NCBI RefSeq assembly: GCF_003955685.1
Contig: NZ_RXHJ01000007.1
Span: 62,001 to 126,000, forward strand
Reading direction: 5' to 3'
Length of the DNA: 64,000 nucleotides
From: Corynebacterium hylobatis
GTDB taxonomy: Bacteria; Actinomycetota; Actinomycetes; Mycobacteriales; Mycobacteriaceae
Shown here: positions 8,746 to 16,758 of the stretch, one piece after another
How the letters are laid out: each line of letters starts with the position of its first letter
How positions within the stretch are numbered: the first letter of the stretch is position 1
Made by a program: the position numbers and the translations under genes
Notes under the pieces: generated by a model
Databases searched by the model: none
What the model was told of the DNA's origin: nothing
Seen by the model: only the letters and a program-made list of their open reading frames with translations

Positions 8746-9031
8746 CGGACAATTTCCGATATCGGCCTGGACAGGCCTCCGGCGCCCATCCGCGTGCCAT
8801 GGCACACTCTGGCCCGTGCGTTTTTCCGGCTTATCGACGGCCCCGCGTTCCCGGCGTCCAGTCACCGGGCACCGCCGATTCAGCTCCCCAGTGCCACGCG
8901 CCGTCGCATGCGTCCCGGCGGGTTCCGCGCCGCTGCGCCGCTCAGGCATCGTCCGGCCGCATGACCCTCAATCCAGCCTGCCGCACCCGGCACGTCGCGG
9001 TTGACTCCTCGCCGCAGGCCCGCAGGCATCG

Positions 9032-9081
9032 AAAAGCAAAAAACGGCCCGGAGGCCGCTTCTTCCCCGCGACCTCCGGGCC
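9032..9081 (-). terminator. Rho-independent terminator for the YceI/small membrane protein operon
   Basis: On the minus strand a 10-bp GC stem (GGCCCGGAGG at 9045-9054 pairing with CCTCCGGGCC at 9072-9081) is followed by a T-rich tract, GTTTTTTGCTTTT. A second symmetric element, ACGTCAC-T-GTGACGT (9091-9105), lies between this terminator and the stop codon of the 57-aa gene. Confidence 0.8.
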
Positions 9082-9123
9082 ACCCCAATTACGTCACTGT
9101 GACGTTAAGGGGGTCAGGTTTCC

Positions 9124-9297
9124 CTACTCGTTGCCGCGCTGACGGTACGCGTACCAGAGCTGTCCGGCCGAAACCAGGACAATCACCCCGGCGAGAATTC
9201 CGACGAGCCAGTAGCCCTGGGCCGTGACAAAAATACCGAAAGCCAGGATGACGATCAGGCGCAGCCAGATCATCGGGATCATCCGGGACGGGGACAT
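9124..9297 (-). CDS. Small membrane protein (57 aa)
   Basis: ATG at 9297, stop TAG at 9124-9126. The product begins MSPSRMIPMIWLRLIVILAF and contains two hydrophobic segments separated by GYW, ending in YAYRQRGNE. Its ATG shares one base with the TGA of the YceI gene (TGATG), so translation is probably coupled. A strong terminator follows about 40 bp after the stop, so this is the last gene of a two-gene operon. Function unknown. The positive-inside pattern (RMIPMIWLR at the start, YRQRG at the end) suggests a hairpin with both ends in the cytoplasm. Confidence 0.75.
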   Translation of the reverse strand: MSPSRMIPMIWLRLIVILAFGIFVTAQGYWLVGILAGVIVLVSAGQLWYAYRQRGNE

Positions 9298-9998
9298 CAG
9301 TTCTTCTCCAGGGCGACGCGGATGTTCAGCTCACCGGTGTCGTCGATCTTCGCGGCGACGAAGTCCGGCGACTCGACGCCGTACTCGTTGCGGTCGATGA
9401 GGACGTCCCCGGAGACGATGAGGCGGTCGGCGTCGCGAAGCACGTCGAATTCGTGGCTGAGCGGGCGCACCTCTCCCCTGATCTCCATCTCGCCGCTCAG
9501 CGTCACCTTGCCCGGGGTGCCGTTGCCCGGCAGCTGGGAGACGTCGGCAGGTTCCGTGATGCGGAAGGTCGCAGTCGGGAACTGGTTGGTGTGGAGGATC
9601 TTGTTGCGGACGTTGATGTCACGCCGCTCGTTGTCCGTGCTCACCTGGGTCATGTCGACGATGATCTCACCGGCCTGCAGGGTGCCCGCCTCGATGGTGG
9701 CGTAACCCTCGACGGCCTGCGTGGAACCGGAGGTCTGGCGGCGGTCGGAGGGCAGGATCTCGAAGAAGGTGAAGCCCACGGAGGTGGAGTTCGTATCAGT
9801 GCCGTGGGTGACCTGCCACTCGCCGTCAACCTCGGTCGTGGCGGGCTGTGCGCTCTGCGCGGAGAGCCCCTCCGTACGCACCCCCGGCCCCATGATGATG
9901 TTGTACAGCATGGGAACAACCGCCACCAGGGCAAGCACCACAATCAGTACGACGAAGATCGCGACGATGATCTTGTTGGCGGATTTCTGCTGGGCCAT
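9297..9998 (-). CDS. YceI family lipid-binding protein
   Basis: 233 aa with one N-terminal membrane anchor (IIVAIFVVLIVVLALVAVVP), so the domain should lie outside the membrane. The YceI lipocalin-like barrel begins near DGEWQVTHGTDTNSTSVGFT, includes VSTDNERRDINVRNKILHTN (typical of the family's conserved core), and ends VESPDFVAAKIDDTGELNIR. YceI proteins bind polyisoprenoids or similar amphiphiles. The last base of its stop is the first base of the small membrane protein's start. Upstream it is followed by the zinc-ribbon gene 8 bp away on the same strand. Confidence 0.87.
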   Translation of the reverse strand: MAQQKSANKIIVAIFVVLIVVLALVAVVPMLYNIIMGPGVRTEGLSAQSAQPATTEVDGEWQVTHGTDTNSTSVGFTFFEILPSDRRQTSGSTQAVEGYATIEAGTLQAGEIIVDMTQVSTDNERRDINVRNKILHTNQFPTATFRITEPADVSQLPGNGTPGKVTLSGEMEIRGEVRPLSHEFDVLRDADRLIVSGDVLIDRNEYGVESPDFVAAKIDDTGELNIRVALEKN

Positions 9999-10005
9999 CC
10001 CGTAG

Positions 10006-10353
10006 TTACCTCAACTTCTCAATTGTCCGTGCGAGCGCAACCAGTTCGGTGCACAGGACGCGCATTTCCTCCGGGTCGGCTCCCTCCGCGGATGCGGTGG
10101 CAACGTCCTCGGCCGCGCACCGCAACTCGAAGAGAGAGTCCCGCAGTGCTGCAACGCGGTCCGGATGAATGATAACTGCTTCCGCGGGGATACTGGTACC
10201 CGCGACGTTATGGCGCTGCTCATAAGCCCGCTGTTTGCACGATCTGCTGCAGTATTTGCGTGGTCGGCCACGGCCGGTGTTGACCAGCTCCTTGCCGCAC
10301 CACGTACAGGAAGTCACGAGATTGGTCGAGGATATCGTCACGTGACCCACCAT
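10006..10353 (-). CDS. Small zinc-ribbon/FCS-type DNA-binding-like protein
   Basis: 115 aa from the ATG at 10353. Four cysteines form a finger, CTWCGKEL then RKYCSRSCKQRAYEQR (C-x2-C ... C-x3-C), followed by a basic stretch and an acidic, mostly helical C-terminus. This resembles zinc-finger modules of the YCSxxCRxRA type found in many small actinobacterial proteins. It is divergent from rbpA and its start lies only 23 bp from the predicted -35 of the rbpA promoter, so control could be shared. The open frame extends to 10485, but the longer version would overlap the rbpA leader. Function unknown. Confidence 0.7.
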   Translation of the reverse strand: MVGHVTISSTNLVTSCTWCGKELVNTGRGRPRKYCSRSCKQRAYEQRHNVAGTSIPAEAVIIHPDRVAALRDSLFELRCAAEDVATASAEGADPEEMRVLCTELVALARTIEKLR

Positions 10354-10375
10354 AACTGATCTTGTGCCATCCGCA

Positions 10376-10407
10376 GGGAACAAACCGGTGGCCTGGTCCG
10401 TTATACT
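10376..10407 (+). promoter_or_regulatory. Promoter of rbpA, SigH/SigR-like, overlapping a vegetative -10
   Basis: GGGAAC (10376-10381) and CGTTAT (10399-10404) are spaced like the GGAA...GTT elements of actinobacterial SigH/SigR thiol-stress promoters. TATACT at 10402-10407 would also serve as a vegetative -10. RbpA is part of the SigR regulon in Streptomyces; its use here is inferred from the sequence pattern. Confidence 0.5.
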
Positions 10408-10484
10408 GGTAGGTCTATAAGTGAACCATGGGGAGTTCTTCTCCCCCGGTTCCCCGGGAATGCAATGAAAAGGATGATGCCGCA

Positions 10485-10862
10485 ATGGCAGATCGCGTAC
10501 TCCGCGGCAGCCGCATGGGTGCTGTCAGCTACGAAACTGACCGCGACCACGACCTTGCCCCGCGCCAGATGGTGAAGTACCGCACGGAGAACGGTGAGAT
10601 CTACGAGGTCCCGTTCGCCGAGGATGCGGAGATCCCCGAGGAGTGGATGTGCAAGAACGGTCAGCTGGGCACACTCGTCGAGGGCGAGGGTGTCGAGTCC
10701 AAGCCGGTCAAGCCCCCGCGTACCCACTGGGACATGCTGCTCGAACGTCGCAGCATCGAGGAGCTGGATGTGCTCCTGGAGGAGCGCATTGAGCTCCTGC
10801 GCAAGCGCCGCCGTTCCGCTGCCCGTCTGCTCAAGGAGCAGCAGGCACAGGAAGGGAAGTAG
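10485..10862 (+). CDS. rbpA: RNA polymerase-binding protein RbpA
   Basis: 125 aa from the ATG at 10485, with AAAAGGA about 10 nt upstream. RbpA binds RNA polymerase and group 1/2 sigma factors and stabilises the open complex in actinobacteria. The N-terminus MADRVLRGSRMGAVSYETDR, the core (PRQMVKYRTENGEIYEVPFA, then EIPEEWMCKNG), and the C-terminal sigma-interaction segment (THWDMLLERRSIEELDVLLEER) are all recognisable. One cysteine (MCKNG) remains from the zinc-binding set seen in some actinobacteria. It is monocistronic: its own promoter lies upstream and a strong terminator follows. Confidence 0.96.
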   Translation: MADRVLRGSRMGAVSYETDRDHDLAPRQMVKYRTENGEIYEVPFAEDAEIPEEWMCKNGQLGTLVEGEGVESKPVKPPRTHWDMLLERRSIEELDVLLEERIELLRKRRRSAARLLKEQQAQEGK

Positions 10863-10897
10863 CCCCCCGCAGGGCCCGCGCCCACATCAGATGATGA

Positions 10898-10927
10898 TCC
10901 CCTCCCCCACCCGGGAGGGGATTTTTT
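10898..10927 (+). terminator. Rho-independent terminator of rbpA
   Basis: TCCCCTCCC (10898-10906) pairs with GGGAGGGGA (10913-10921) around a 6-nt loop and is followed by TTTTTT (10922-10927). It lies 36 bp after the rbpA stop. Confidence 0.9.
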
Positions 10928-10961
10928 CATGGTCCGTCGCCGCGGCGGCAGCTGCAGGCGG

Positions 10962-11351
10962 TTACCTGCCGCCCCGCTGCTCCACCTTCACGCTGGCGGT
11001 ATAAAAAGCTTCCTTGAATCCGAGGTCAGCACCCTCCAGGATCTCCCGGGCAGATTCGGCGATGTTGATCATCGAACCCTGCTCTGTCCGGATTCCCAAC
11101 CCGAAGGAAAGATACAGGGAGGGCTTGTCGACCAGCATGGGGACGTAGGCCCAGTCCCCTTCCACCTGGTCCAGATACCAGTGACCGAGCAGATAGGTGA
11201 TCAGTCGCTGGCGTTCATCTTCCTCCAGGGTGGAATCCCTGATCTGCTCCAGGGAACCTCGCGGAAAGTTGGTGCCGAAAAAATGAGGAGACTGCTGCTC
11301 GGCCTGGAATTCGGCGAGCAGCACGCGCGCCTCCTCAGCTGTTTTCTGCAA
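10962..11351 (-). CDS. Hypothetical protein downstream of ppm1
   Basis: At least 129 aa from a TTG at 11351; I do not recognise the family. Acidic, soluble, mostly helical N-terminus (TAEEARVLLAEFQAEQQ) and a mixed C-terminus including GHWYLDQVEGDWAYVPMLVD and a final VKVEQRGGR. No signal peptide or membrane segment. The frame stays open upstream with protein-like sequence (NIDDIHDDSCADSYQDR). A CTG at 11405 has GGAGG 8 nt ahead of it, so the true start may be non-canonical. It lies 74 bp or less after ppm1 and may be the last gene of the fxsA-lnt-ppm1 operon. Confidence 0.6.
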   Translation of the reverse strand: MQKTAEEARVLLAEFQAEQQSPHFFGTNFPRGSLEQIRDSTLEEDERQRLITYLLGHWYLDQVEGDWAYVPMLVDKPSLYLSFGLGIRTEQGSMINIAESAREILEGADLGFKEAFYTASVKVEQRGGR

Positions 11352-11425
11352 CCGGTCCTGATAGGAGTCAGCGCAGCTGTCGTCGTGGATGTCATCGATA
11401 TTCAGGGAACTGTCCTCCAGGATGC

Positions 11426-12229
11426 CTAACGGTGGCGCATGCGCTGCCAGCGGTTGTACTCGTAGCCGATCATGCCCTTGGCCACCTTGGCGAACTCGGT
11501 GAGCTGTCCCGCGCGGTGGCTGAGCCCCCAGCGGGTGACCTCGAAGAGGGAGTCCTTGACGAAGCTGCCGTCGAGCTTGGATTCGCCGATCTCACGCTCG
11601 GTGAAGGTGATGGGCACCTCGCGGACGTCGAAACCGGCCTGGACGGCCCGCCACGCCAGGTCCACCTGGAAGATGTAGCCGGCGTCCGAGAGCTCCTCCA
11701 GATCCATCGCCTCGAGCACCTCGCGGCGGTAGGCACGGTAACCGGCGGTCATGTCCGACAGTCCCCCACCGAGCATCAGCGAGATGTAGGCGTTGCCGCC
11801 CTTCGACAGGACCAGGCGGTTCTTGGGCCAGTTGACCACCCTGCCGCCGGGGACATAGCGGGAACCGATGACCAGGTCTGCTCCGTCGTCAACCTCCGCG
11901 AGCAGCAGGTGCAGCTGCTCGGGGGCGTGGGAGCCGTCGGCGTCCATCTCGCACAGCACGGTGTAACCGGCCTCCAGGCCCCACCTGAATCCGGCGACGT
12001 AGGCACCGCACAGGCCGCCCTTGCCCTCCCGGTGCAGAACGCTGATGTGGTTGTCCTCCGCGGCGAGCTCGTCGGCCTTCTTCCCCGTCCCGTCGGGGCT
12101 GTTGTCGTCGACGATGAGGATGTCGACCTCCGGGGTGGCCGCGCGGACCCGTCCGACGATCAGGGGAAGGTTCTCCAGCTCGTTGTAGGTGGGGATGATC
12201 ACCAGGGTCGCGTCACTGGGATTGGTCAC
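11426..12229 (-). CDS. ppm1: Polyprenol monophosphomannose synthase
   Basis: 267-aa GT2 glycosyltransferase that transfers mannose from GDP-mannose to polyprenyl phosphate. The product feeds lipomannan/lipoarabinomannan synthesis and protein O-mannosylation. The nucleotide site has [13 protein letters not shown], then DDNSPDGTG (about residue 41) and the metal-binding CEMDADGSH (about 95). No membrane segment is seen. Its ATG overlaps the lnt stop by 4 nt. In Mycobacterium tuberculosis the Lnt and Ppm domains are fused in one protein; in corynebacteria they are separate, as here, and interact. Confidence 0.95.
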   Translation of the reverse strand: MTNPSDATLVIIPTYNELENLPLIVGRVRAATPEVDILIVDDNSPDGTGKKADELAAEDNHISVLHREGKGGLCGAYVAGFRWGLEAGYTVLCEMDADGSHAPEQLHLLLAEVDDGADLVIGSRYVPGGRVVNWPKNRLVLSKGGNAYISLMLGGGLSDMTAGYRAYRREVLEAMDLEELSDAGYIFQVDLAWRAVQAGFDVREVPITFTEREIGESKLDGSFVKDSLFEVTRWGLSHRAGQLTEFAKVAKGMIGYEYNRWQRMRHR

Positions 12230-13830
12230 GAAGGTCTCCTTGTGGTTGTTGTCGACTGCTGCCGACGGATGAGCACCAGGGCGGCGGCCGAGAGAATGCC
12301 TCCCAGGATTATAAGTGCCAGCTCAACGGCCTGGCCGTACCGGGCTGCGAACGTGATCGAATTGCGCAGTGGCAGCGTCTCCACGAGGTGGCCGGGGTGG
12401 AAGATCCCGGTGTTCTGGCTGACGGTGCCGTCGGGGTGGACGATGGCGGACACCCCGGAGGTCGCGGCCACCACCAGGGCCCGGTCGACCTCGATGGCGC
12501 GCAGGCGGCTCATGGCCAGCTGCTGGTAGGTCATGTCGGTGAATCCGAAGGTGGCGTTGTTGGTCGGGGTGGTCAGCAGCTGGGCGCCGTCGAGGACGGC
12601 CTGCCGGTAGGCCGGGTCGAAGGCGACCTCGTAGCAGGTGGCCACGCCCAGGATGACGTCCCCCATGCGGACGGTGAATTCCGGTGGGCCGGGCTTGAAG
12701 TCGCCCGCCTGGTCGACGTACGAGGAGAACAGACGGAAGAAGTCCCGCATCGGCATGTACTCGCCGAAGGGCTGGAGGAAGTGTTTGTGGTGGTGGTCGA
12801 CGGCGCCCTCTTCCGGGTCCATGACCACCATGGTGTTGCGGTCGCCTACCTCGTCGCGGGTGATGGTTCCCACGAGCACGGGCGTATCGACGGCCGCGAC
12901 GGACTGCGCGACCATCTGGCCCGCCCGCTGATCGGCGAAGGGATTGACGTCGGAGGAATTCTCCGGCCAGATGACCAGATCGAGTTCCTGCCCGGTCTCC
13001 GCCACATGTGCGGCCAGCTCCTCCGTGACGCGCACGTGGTTGGCCAGCACGGCCCGGCGTTGGGCGTTGAAGTCCAGGCCCATGCGCGGCACATTGCCCT
13101 GTACCGCGGCGACGGTGGCCTCTCCGGTGGTGGCGGAGTCCCGGTTGACCACGGTGGCCCCGGTGAGCAGGCCGGCCAGCAGGGGCAGCACCACGGCGGC
13201 CAGGGCGGTCAACCGGATGCGGCGGTCGCGGGTGAACAGACCCACCAGGCCGGCCCCCACCATGACGGCCGCCAGGCTCACCAGCGCCGGGCCGCCCCAC
13301 ACCGCGAGGCTGGCCAGGGGGCCGTTGATCTGGCCCCAGGCCAGGCGCACCCAGGCGAAACCACCGAAGGGGAAGGAACTGCGCGCCCACTCCACCAGTA
13401 CATAGACGAAGGGGAAGGCGAGGAAACCGTGACGCCAGCGGGCGACTGCCGCCCCGCCCAGGCCGGTGAGCAGCGCGCTGAGCGCGCAGACGACAGCGAG
13501 GGCGACATAGGGCAGGGAGCCGACGAACTCACCGATCCAGGGCAGCATGAGCAGGTAGAGCACCAGGGCGTGGACGAGGCCGAGGAGTGCGCCGGTGCGT
13601 AACGACGGCCCAGGTCTCCCCCGCCAGGGCATCAGCGCGGCGTAGAGCCCCGCCATGCCGATGACACCGGCAATCCACCAACCCAGCGGCTCATTGGCGG
13701 TGAAGGCGAGGAAACCGGAGGCCGCGGCGAGCAGGAAACGCAGCAGCAGGATCACCCGGGGCCTGCCGACCTCCTGCTGCTGCGGTGGTTTCCGGCGGGT
13801 CTGCGGGCGGGAGCGCGTCTTGACGCTCAC
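12226..13830 (-). CDS. lnt: Apolipoprotein N-acyltransferase
   Basis: 534 aa from a GTG at 13830 that overlaps the fxsA stop (GTGA). The enzyme adds the third acyl chain to the N-terminal cysteine of lipoproteins. Several membrane segments cover about residues 25-220. The external CN-hydrolase domain follows, with the catalytic triad visible as Glu in [11 protein letters not shown], Lys in [15 protein letters not shown] and Cys in [13 protein letters not shown] last membrane segment is near the C-terminus ([18 protein letters not shown]). An upstream frame extension to 13908 is rejected because it lies inside fxsA. It also aids Ppm1 in corynebacteria. Confidence 0.94.
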   Translation of the reverse strand: MSVKTRSRPQTRRKPPQQQEVGRPRVILLLRFLLAAASGFLAFTANEPLGWWIAGVIGMAGLYAALMPWRGRPGPSLRTGALLGLVHALVLYLLMLPWIGEFVGSLPYVALAVVCALSALLTGLGGAAVARWRHGFLAFPFVYVLVEWARSSFPFGGFAWVRLAWGQINGPLASLAVWGGPALVSLAAVMVGAGLVGLFTRDRRIRLTALAAVVLPLLAGLLTGATVVNRDSATTGEATVAAVQGNVPRMGLDFNAQRRAVLANHVRVTEELAAHVAETGQELDLVIWPENSSDVNPFADQRAGQMVAQSVAAVDTPVLVGTITRDEVGDRNTMVVMDPEEGAVDHHHKHFLQPFGEYMPMRDFFRLFSSYVDQAGDFKPGPPEFTVRMGDVILGVATCYEVAFDPAYRQAVLDGAQLLTTPTNNATFGFTDMTYQQLAMSRLRAIEVDRALVVAATSGVSAIVHPDGTVSQNTGIFHPGHLVETLPLRNSITFAARYGQAVELALIILGGILSAAALVLIRRQQSTTTTRRPS

Positions 13831-14411
13831 CCCTTCTCCCCTGGCGTGTCCGGATTCTCCGGGTTCTCGGGTCCGGTGAAGTCTTCGGGGCGAATGTTGC
13901 GGGTCCACTCGGCGATCTCTGATTCGTCGATGACCTCACCGGTGGGCTGGTCCGCCTGCGCACCGGGCTGTGGTTCCTGCGGGCCGAAGAAACTGCCGTA
14001 GCTGGTGGCCTCACGGTTGGCGTTGGTGGCCTCGAAGCTGCGGACACCGAGGTTTTCGATGGATTTGACCAGCCTGGCGGCGAGCACCCGGCGCGCCAGG
14101 GCGCGGGTGGGCGGGAAGATGAGGAGGAGGCCGACGATGGAGGAGGCGATTCCGGGGGTGGCGGCGAGGATGGCGCCTGCGGTGAGTAGTCCGTAGTCGC
14201 CGGCGAGGCGGCCGGGGCTGATGCGTTTGGCGGCGGCGAGGCGGCTGACGCGTTGCATCTCTACGCCTGTGCTGACCATTCCGAGGCCCATGAGGGCGAA
14301 GACGGTGAACAGGGCCCAGCCGAGGCCGAGCCAGGAGGCGGTTGCCCAGAAGGTGAGGGCCTCGATGAGGAGTACGGGGAAAACTGTGAGGATCAACGGC
14401 ACATCTGTCAC
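13827..14411 (-). CDS. fxsA: FxsA family membrane protein
   Basis: 194 aa from a GTG at 14411 (VTDVPLILTVFPVLLIEALT). An ATG at 14444 in the same frame is possible but crowds the divergent gene. FxsA proteins are small inner-membrane proteins of unclear function; the E. coli member, when overproduced, relieves phage T7 exclusion by F. The hydrophobic core (TFWATASWLGLGWALFTVFA and later LLTAGAILAATPGIASSIVG) fits the family. The C-terminal 60 residues are hydrophilic and acidic. First gene of the coupled fxsA-lnt-ppm1 operon, a synteny shared with mycobacteria. Confidence 0.87.
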   Translation of the reverse strand: MTDVPLILTVFPVLLIEALTFWATASWLGLGWALFTVFALMGLGMVSTGVEMQRVSRLAAAKRISPGRLAGDYGLLTAGAILAATPGIASSIVGLLLIFPPTRALARRVLAARLVKSIENLGVRSFEATNANREATSYGSFFGPQEPQPGAQADQPTGEVIDESEIAEWTRNIRPEDFTGPENPENPDTPGEKG

Positions 14412-14462
14412 CCTACCTGCGTAGTTGGGGGTGGAACCACCCATGGTCGTTACACTGCTGGC

Positions 14463-15134
14463 GTGACTGATCGCGAGCCTGTATTCATTGACATCGATAT
14501 TCCTGGTGGGGTCATTGCGCCCGGGGGTTGGGAGCCGTTGGCTGTGCTTGCGGATGCCCATGGGGATTCATTGCTGCATGTGACGGAGGCGGGTCTGCTG
14601 CGTCTGTATTCCTCTGCATCCTCCGTGGGGGTGCTTCTCGACGCCCTGGCCGATGCCGGCTACTCCCCCGCTGCGGCGGGGTCTTCCGCCGGTGCGGGGG
14701 AGATCGGGTGGTTGGAGCAGGAGGATGGGCTGGTGCACCTGGGTGCGGCGCTGCCGTTGGGGACGATGGGTGCGCAGATGGCGCGGATGCTCGATGTCAT
14801 CGAGGCGCCGGTGGTGTTGTGCCGGGGGCGGGTGCTGCGGATCGAGGGGTTGAGTGAGTCGATTGCTGAGCAGGTGGTGCGTGTGCTGGCGCCGCAGGGG
14901 TTGATCTTCGACGTCAATTCTCCGCTGTTGGCGGTTTCGGCATGTGTGGGGGCCGGCCAGTGCGGGTTGGCGTTGTCGGATGTGCGTGGCGATGCCCTGC
15001 AGGCGGTGGCCTCCGGGGCGCTGGCGGCAGGGCACACGCATTTCGTGGGCTGTGGGTACCGCTGCGGTGCCCCGGCGCGCCCGCACACGGTGTATCTGGC
15101 GACCGGGGATGGTGAGTATGAGGTGAGAGGGTAG
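14463..15134 (+). CDS. CobG-like small siroheme/[4Fe-4S] protein
   Basis: 223 aa from a GTG at 14463. The N-terminal part has the nitrite/sulfite reductase ferredoxin-like half domain (GGWEPLAVLADAHGDSLLHV). The C-terminal part keeps the complete siroheme-iron-sulfur signature: C-x5-C (SACVGAGQC, about residues 160-167) and C-x3-C (GCGYRC, about 207-211). It resembles precorrin-3B synthase CobG but is about half the length of typical members. No other cobalamin genes are in the window. It may be a minimal sulfite/nitrite reductase-like protein with a different role. It is divergent from fxsA. Confidence 0.7.
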   Translation: MTDREPVFIDIDIPGGVIAPGGWEPLAVLADAHGDSLLHVTEAGLLRLYSSASSVGVLLDALADAGYSPAAAGSSAGAGEIGWLEQEDGLVHLGAALPLGTMGAQMARMLDVIEAPVVLCRGRVLRIEGLSESIAEQVVRVLAPQGLIFDVNSPLLAVSACVGAGQCGLALSDVRGDALQAVASGALAAGHTHFVGCGYRCGAPARPHTVYLATGDGEYEVRG

Positions 15135-15203
15135 GTCCTCTGCGGGAAACTCTGCGGTCAGAGCTCCGTGATCACGGTCCTGTGATCAGTCGTGTTTTCT
15201 GGC

Positions 15204-15319
15204 TGTCAGAGTCAGAAGGCGTTGGCACAGATTCCAGGAGCCGCTCTGTCGCAATGTCTGGCTATGCGGACTTCTTGTGCCGTGTGGGTAGTGCATCAGC
15301 CTCTGTGCGCAGTAACCGG
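15204..15319. repeat. Inverted repeat, left copy, flanking a two-gene module
   Basis: The reverse complement of this segment aligns over its length with 16582-16709. Shared blocks include GCGCACAGAGGCTG, CACTACCC and TCTGTGCCA-CGCCTTCTGA-TCTGACA; the middle is diverged. Read in the minus direction it encodes a fragment (CAQRLMHYPHGTRSPHSQ ... LCQRLLTLT) that reappears in the right copy. The ending vaguely resembles transposase C-termini (QRLLALTA). It is probably the remnant of a mobile-element arm. Confidence 0.6.
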
Positions 15320-15358
15320 CATCCAAGCCGGGAAGCGCTTTACGTCGGGAGGAAGACG

Positions 15359-15994
15359 GTGAGGCTTCGCTCCTCAAGGAGGTCACCTCTGCGCGGCTCC
15401 CGGGATGTCACAAAACCGATCCGTGGCGTGGCGCTTTGTCTGCTTGCCTGTCTGATTCCAGGCCTCGTGGCCTGCGGTAACCTCGTCACCGCCGTTCCAG
15501 TAGGGGAAATGGCGATTTCCCTGGATGACAACGGCGACGTCCTCGCCCATGTCGTGGTCTGTGATGCGGCAGTCACTCGGATTTACGCGATCGACGAGGA
15601 CATTCGCGATGCTCTAGCCCAGGACCCATGGAGGCCACCGGAGAATATCGGAGAGATCACCTTCTCCGAGCCGAAGAGAGGAGTGTTCACCGTTAATCTC
15701 AGCACGGCAACCCAGGACAACGAGGGGCAGACGATCCAGTTTCCGCACGACCCTCAAGAACTGTTCTGGATCACCCCCGTGGTCACCGACGAGGGGCTCT
15801 GGACGAAGGCCTGGGGAGGTGGCTACATCTCAGATATCACGGCCACCAGGGAAGAGTTGACTTCCTACCCCACCAATACGCTCCTCACCCGCTCCCGCCA
15901 AATCGGAGAACGAACGAAGTTTCTCCGTCAGATAGATCCAGAAGAGCTGGCGGCCATCTGCGAAGAACTGGGCAGGACCGGCGACAGCTGGTAG
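15359..15994 (+). CDS. Putative lipoprotein of unknown function
   Basis: 211 aa from a GTG at 15359, with GGGAGGAA 6 nt upstream. After a basic N-terminus there is a lipoprotein signal peptide with lipobox (CLIPGLVAC, Cys near residue 39). The mature part is acidic and globular, containing ITFSEPKRGVFTVNLSTAT and DPQELFWITPVVTDEGLWTK. A CTG at 15389 behind AAGGAGG is a possible alternative start that gives a more usual signal-peptide length. I do not recognise the family. It is followed 115 bp later by another unknown gene, and the pair is bracketed by inverted repeats. Confidence 0.7.
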   Translation: MRLRSSRRSPLRGSRDVTKPIRGVALCLLACLIPGLVACGNLVTAVPVGEMAISLDDNGDVLAHVVVCDAAVTRIYAIDEDIRDALAQDPWRPPENIGEITFSEPKRGVFTVNLSTATQDNEGQTIQFPHDPQELFWITPVVTDEGLWTKAWGGGYISDITATREELTSYPTNTLLTRSRQIGERTKFLRQIDPEELAAICEELGRTGDSW

Positions 15995-16109
15995 TACCCT
16001 GTTGCCTGGGATATGCCCCAGGGCGAGGTACACCGCGGCTATCGGAAGAAACCGCTAGTCGACGCTGCACGTGCCGGTCAGATCCCCGAGAAAAGGAGAG
16101 GACAGGAAA

Positions 16110-16544
16110 GTGTTCGCATTCGTGGATCCACCTCGTCTCACCCTGCTGTTTGTCTCCGAGAAGGAGACCGGGAGGGAATGCTGCGTCGGCTTACTCAGAG
16201 GCACCTCGCGGATCAAGAAACTCTTGAAACCACCCGGCAAGCTCGAACACCATTACCTGGAGTGGGAAGAGATCAGAAGTAAAGAACCCGGTCTGGAAGA
16301 CGCCGCCGAGGGCACCCTGGTCCACCTTGTCCTCCACAGCGCGCTCCCCGAGCCCGGGCCCATCTCCTTTGTCTTCCCCGGGCAGGATCTTATTCTCGCC
16401 ACCCTCGATGAGGAGGTAGCCCGCCTTGTCCTTGAAGACGAGCGCAGCAGGATCAGTCCTGAGTTCGTGCAGATGTGGTCCGTGCCCGTGGGGTGGGAAG
16501 CCCCCGGGCTGGAGGACTTCCTCGACCGTGCCCGCGGCGGTTGA
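16110..16544 (+). CDS. Hypothetical protein paired with the lipoprotein
   Basis: 144 aa from a GTG at 16110, preceded by AGGAGAGGACAGGAAA. No signal peptide or membrane segment. Features seen are FAFVDPPRLTLLFVSEKETG, a basic patch (SRIKKLLKPPGKLEHHYLEW) and an acidic C-terminal half ending APGLEDFLDRARGG. No known domain is recognised. It is the second gene of the module flanked by the repeats at 15204-15319 and 16582-16709. A cytoplasmic partner, or an unrelated passenger of the same insertion, are both possible. Confidence 0.6.
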   Translation: MFAFVDPPRLTLLFVSEKETGRECCVGLLRGTSRIKKLLKPPGKLEHHYLEWEEIRSKEPGLEDAAEGTLVHLVLHSALPEPGPISFVFPGQDLILATLDEEVARLVLEDERSRISPEFVQMWSVPVGWEAPGLEDFLDRARGG

Positions 16545-16581
16545 TGACACCCCACCGGATGTGGCTGCAAACGACCGTTTA

Positions 16582-16709
16582 CCGGGCACTTGCGCACAGA
16601 GGCTGGAACACTACCCTCCCGGCGGAAGAAACCCACGGAGTCCACATAACCAGGCACTTCGACAGTAGTGACACTCGGCGTCTGTGCCAGCGCCTTCTGA
16701 TTCTGACAC
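16582..16709. repeat. Inverted repeat, right copy, flanking a two-gene module
   Basis: Counterpart of 15204-15319 in opposite orientation. In the plus direction its translation contains CAQRLEHYPPGGRNPRSPH and, in another frame, LCQRLLILT. These match the left copy, so frameshifts have accumulated. The region 16545-16758 holds no other gene. Confidence 0.6.
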
Positions 16710-16758
16710 GAGCTCTTTGCGGGGGTCTGGGGGCGTGGTGGGGTGATCGCGGGGTCTG

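Noticed and set aside
8735-9004. Short open frames in the 8.7-9.0 kb gap
   Set aside because: Arg/Pro/Ser-rich translations without a ribosome-binding site or family resemblance. The region looks non-coding.
12388-13602. Long plus-strand frame opposite lnt
   Set aside because: Lnt shows its full catalytic triad and membrane segments. The opposite frame is H/G/Q/A-rich low complexity.
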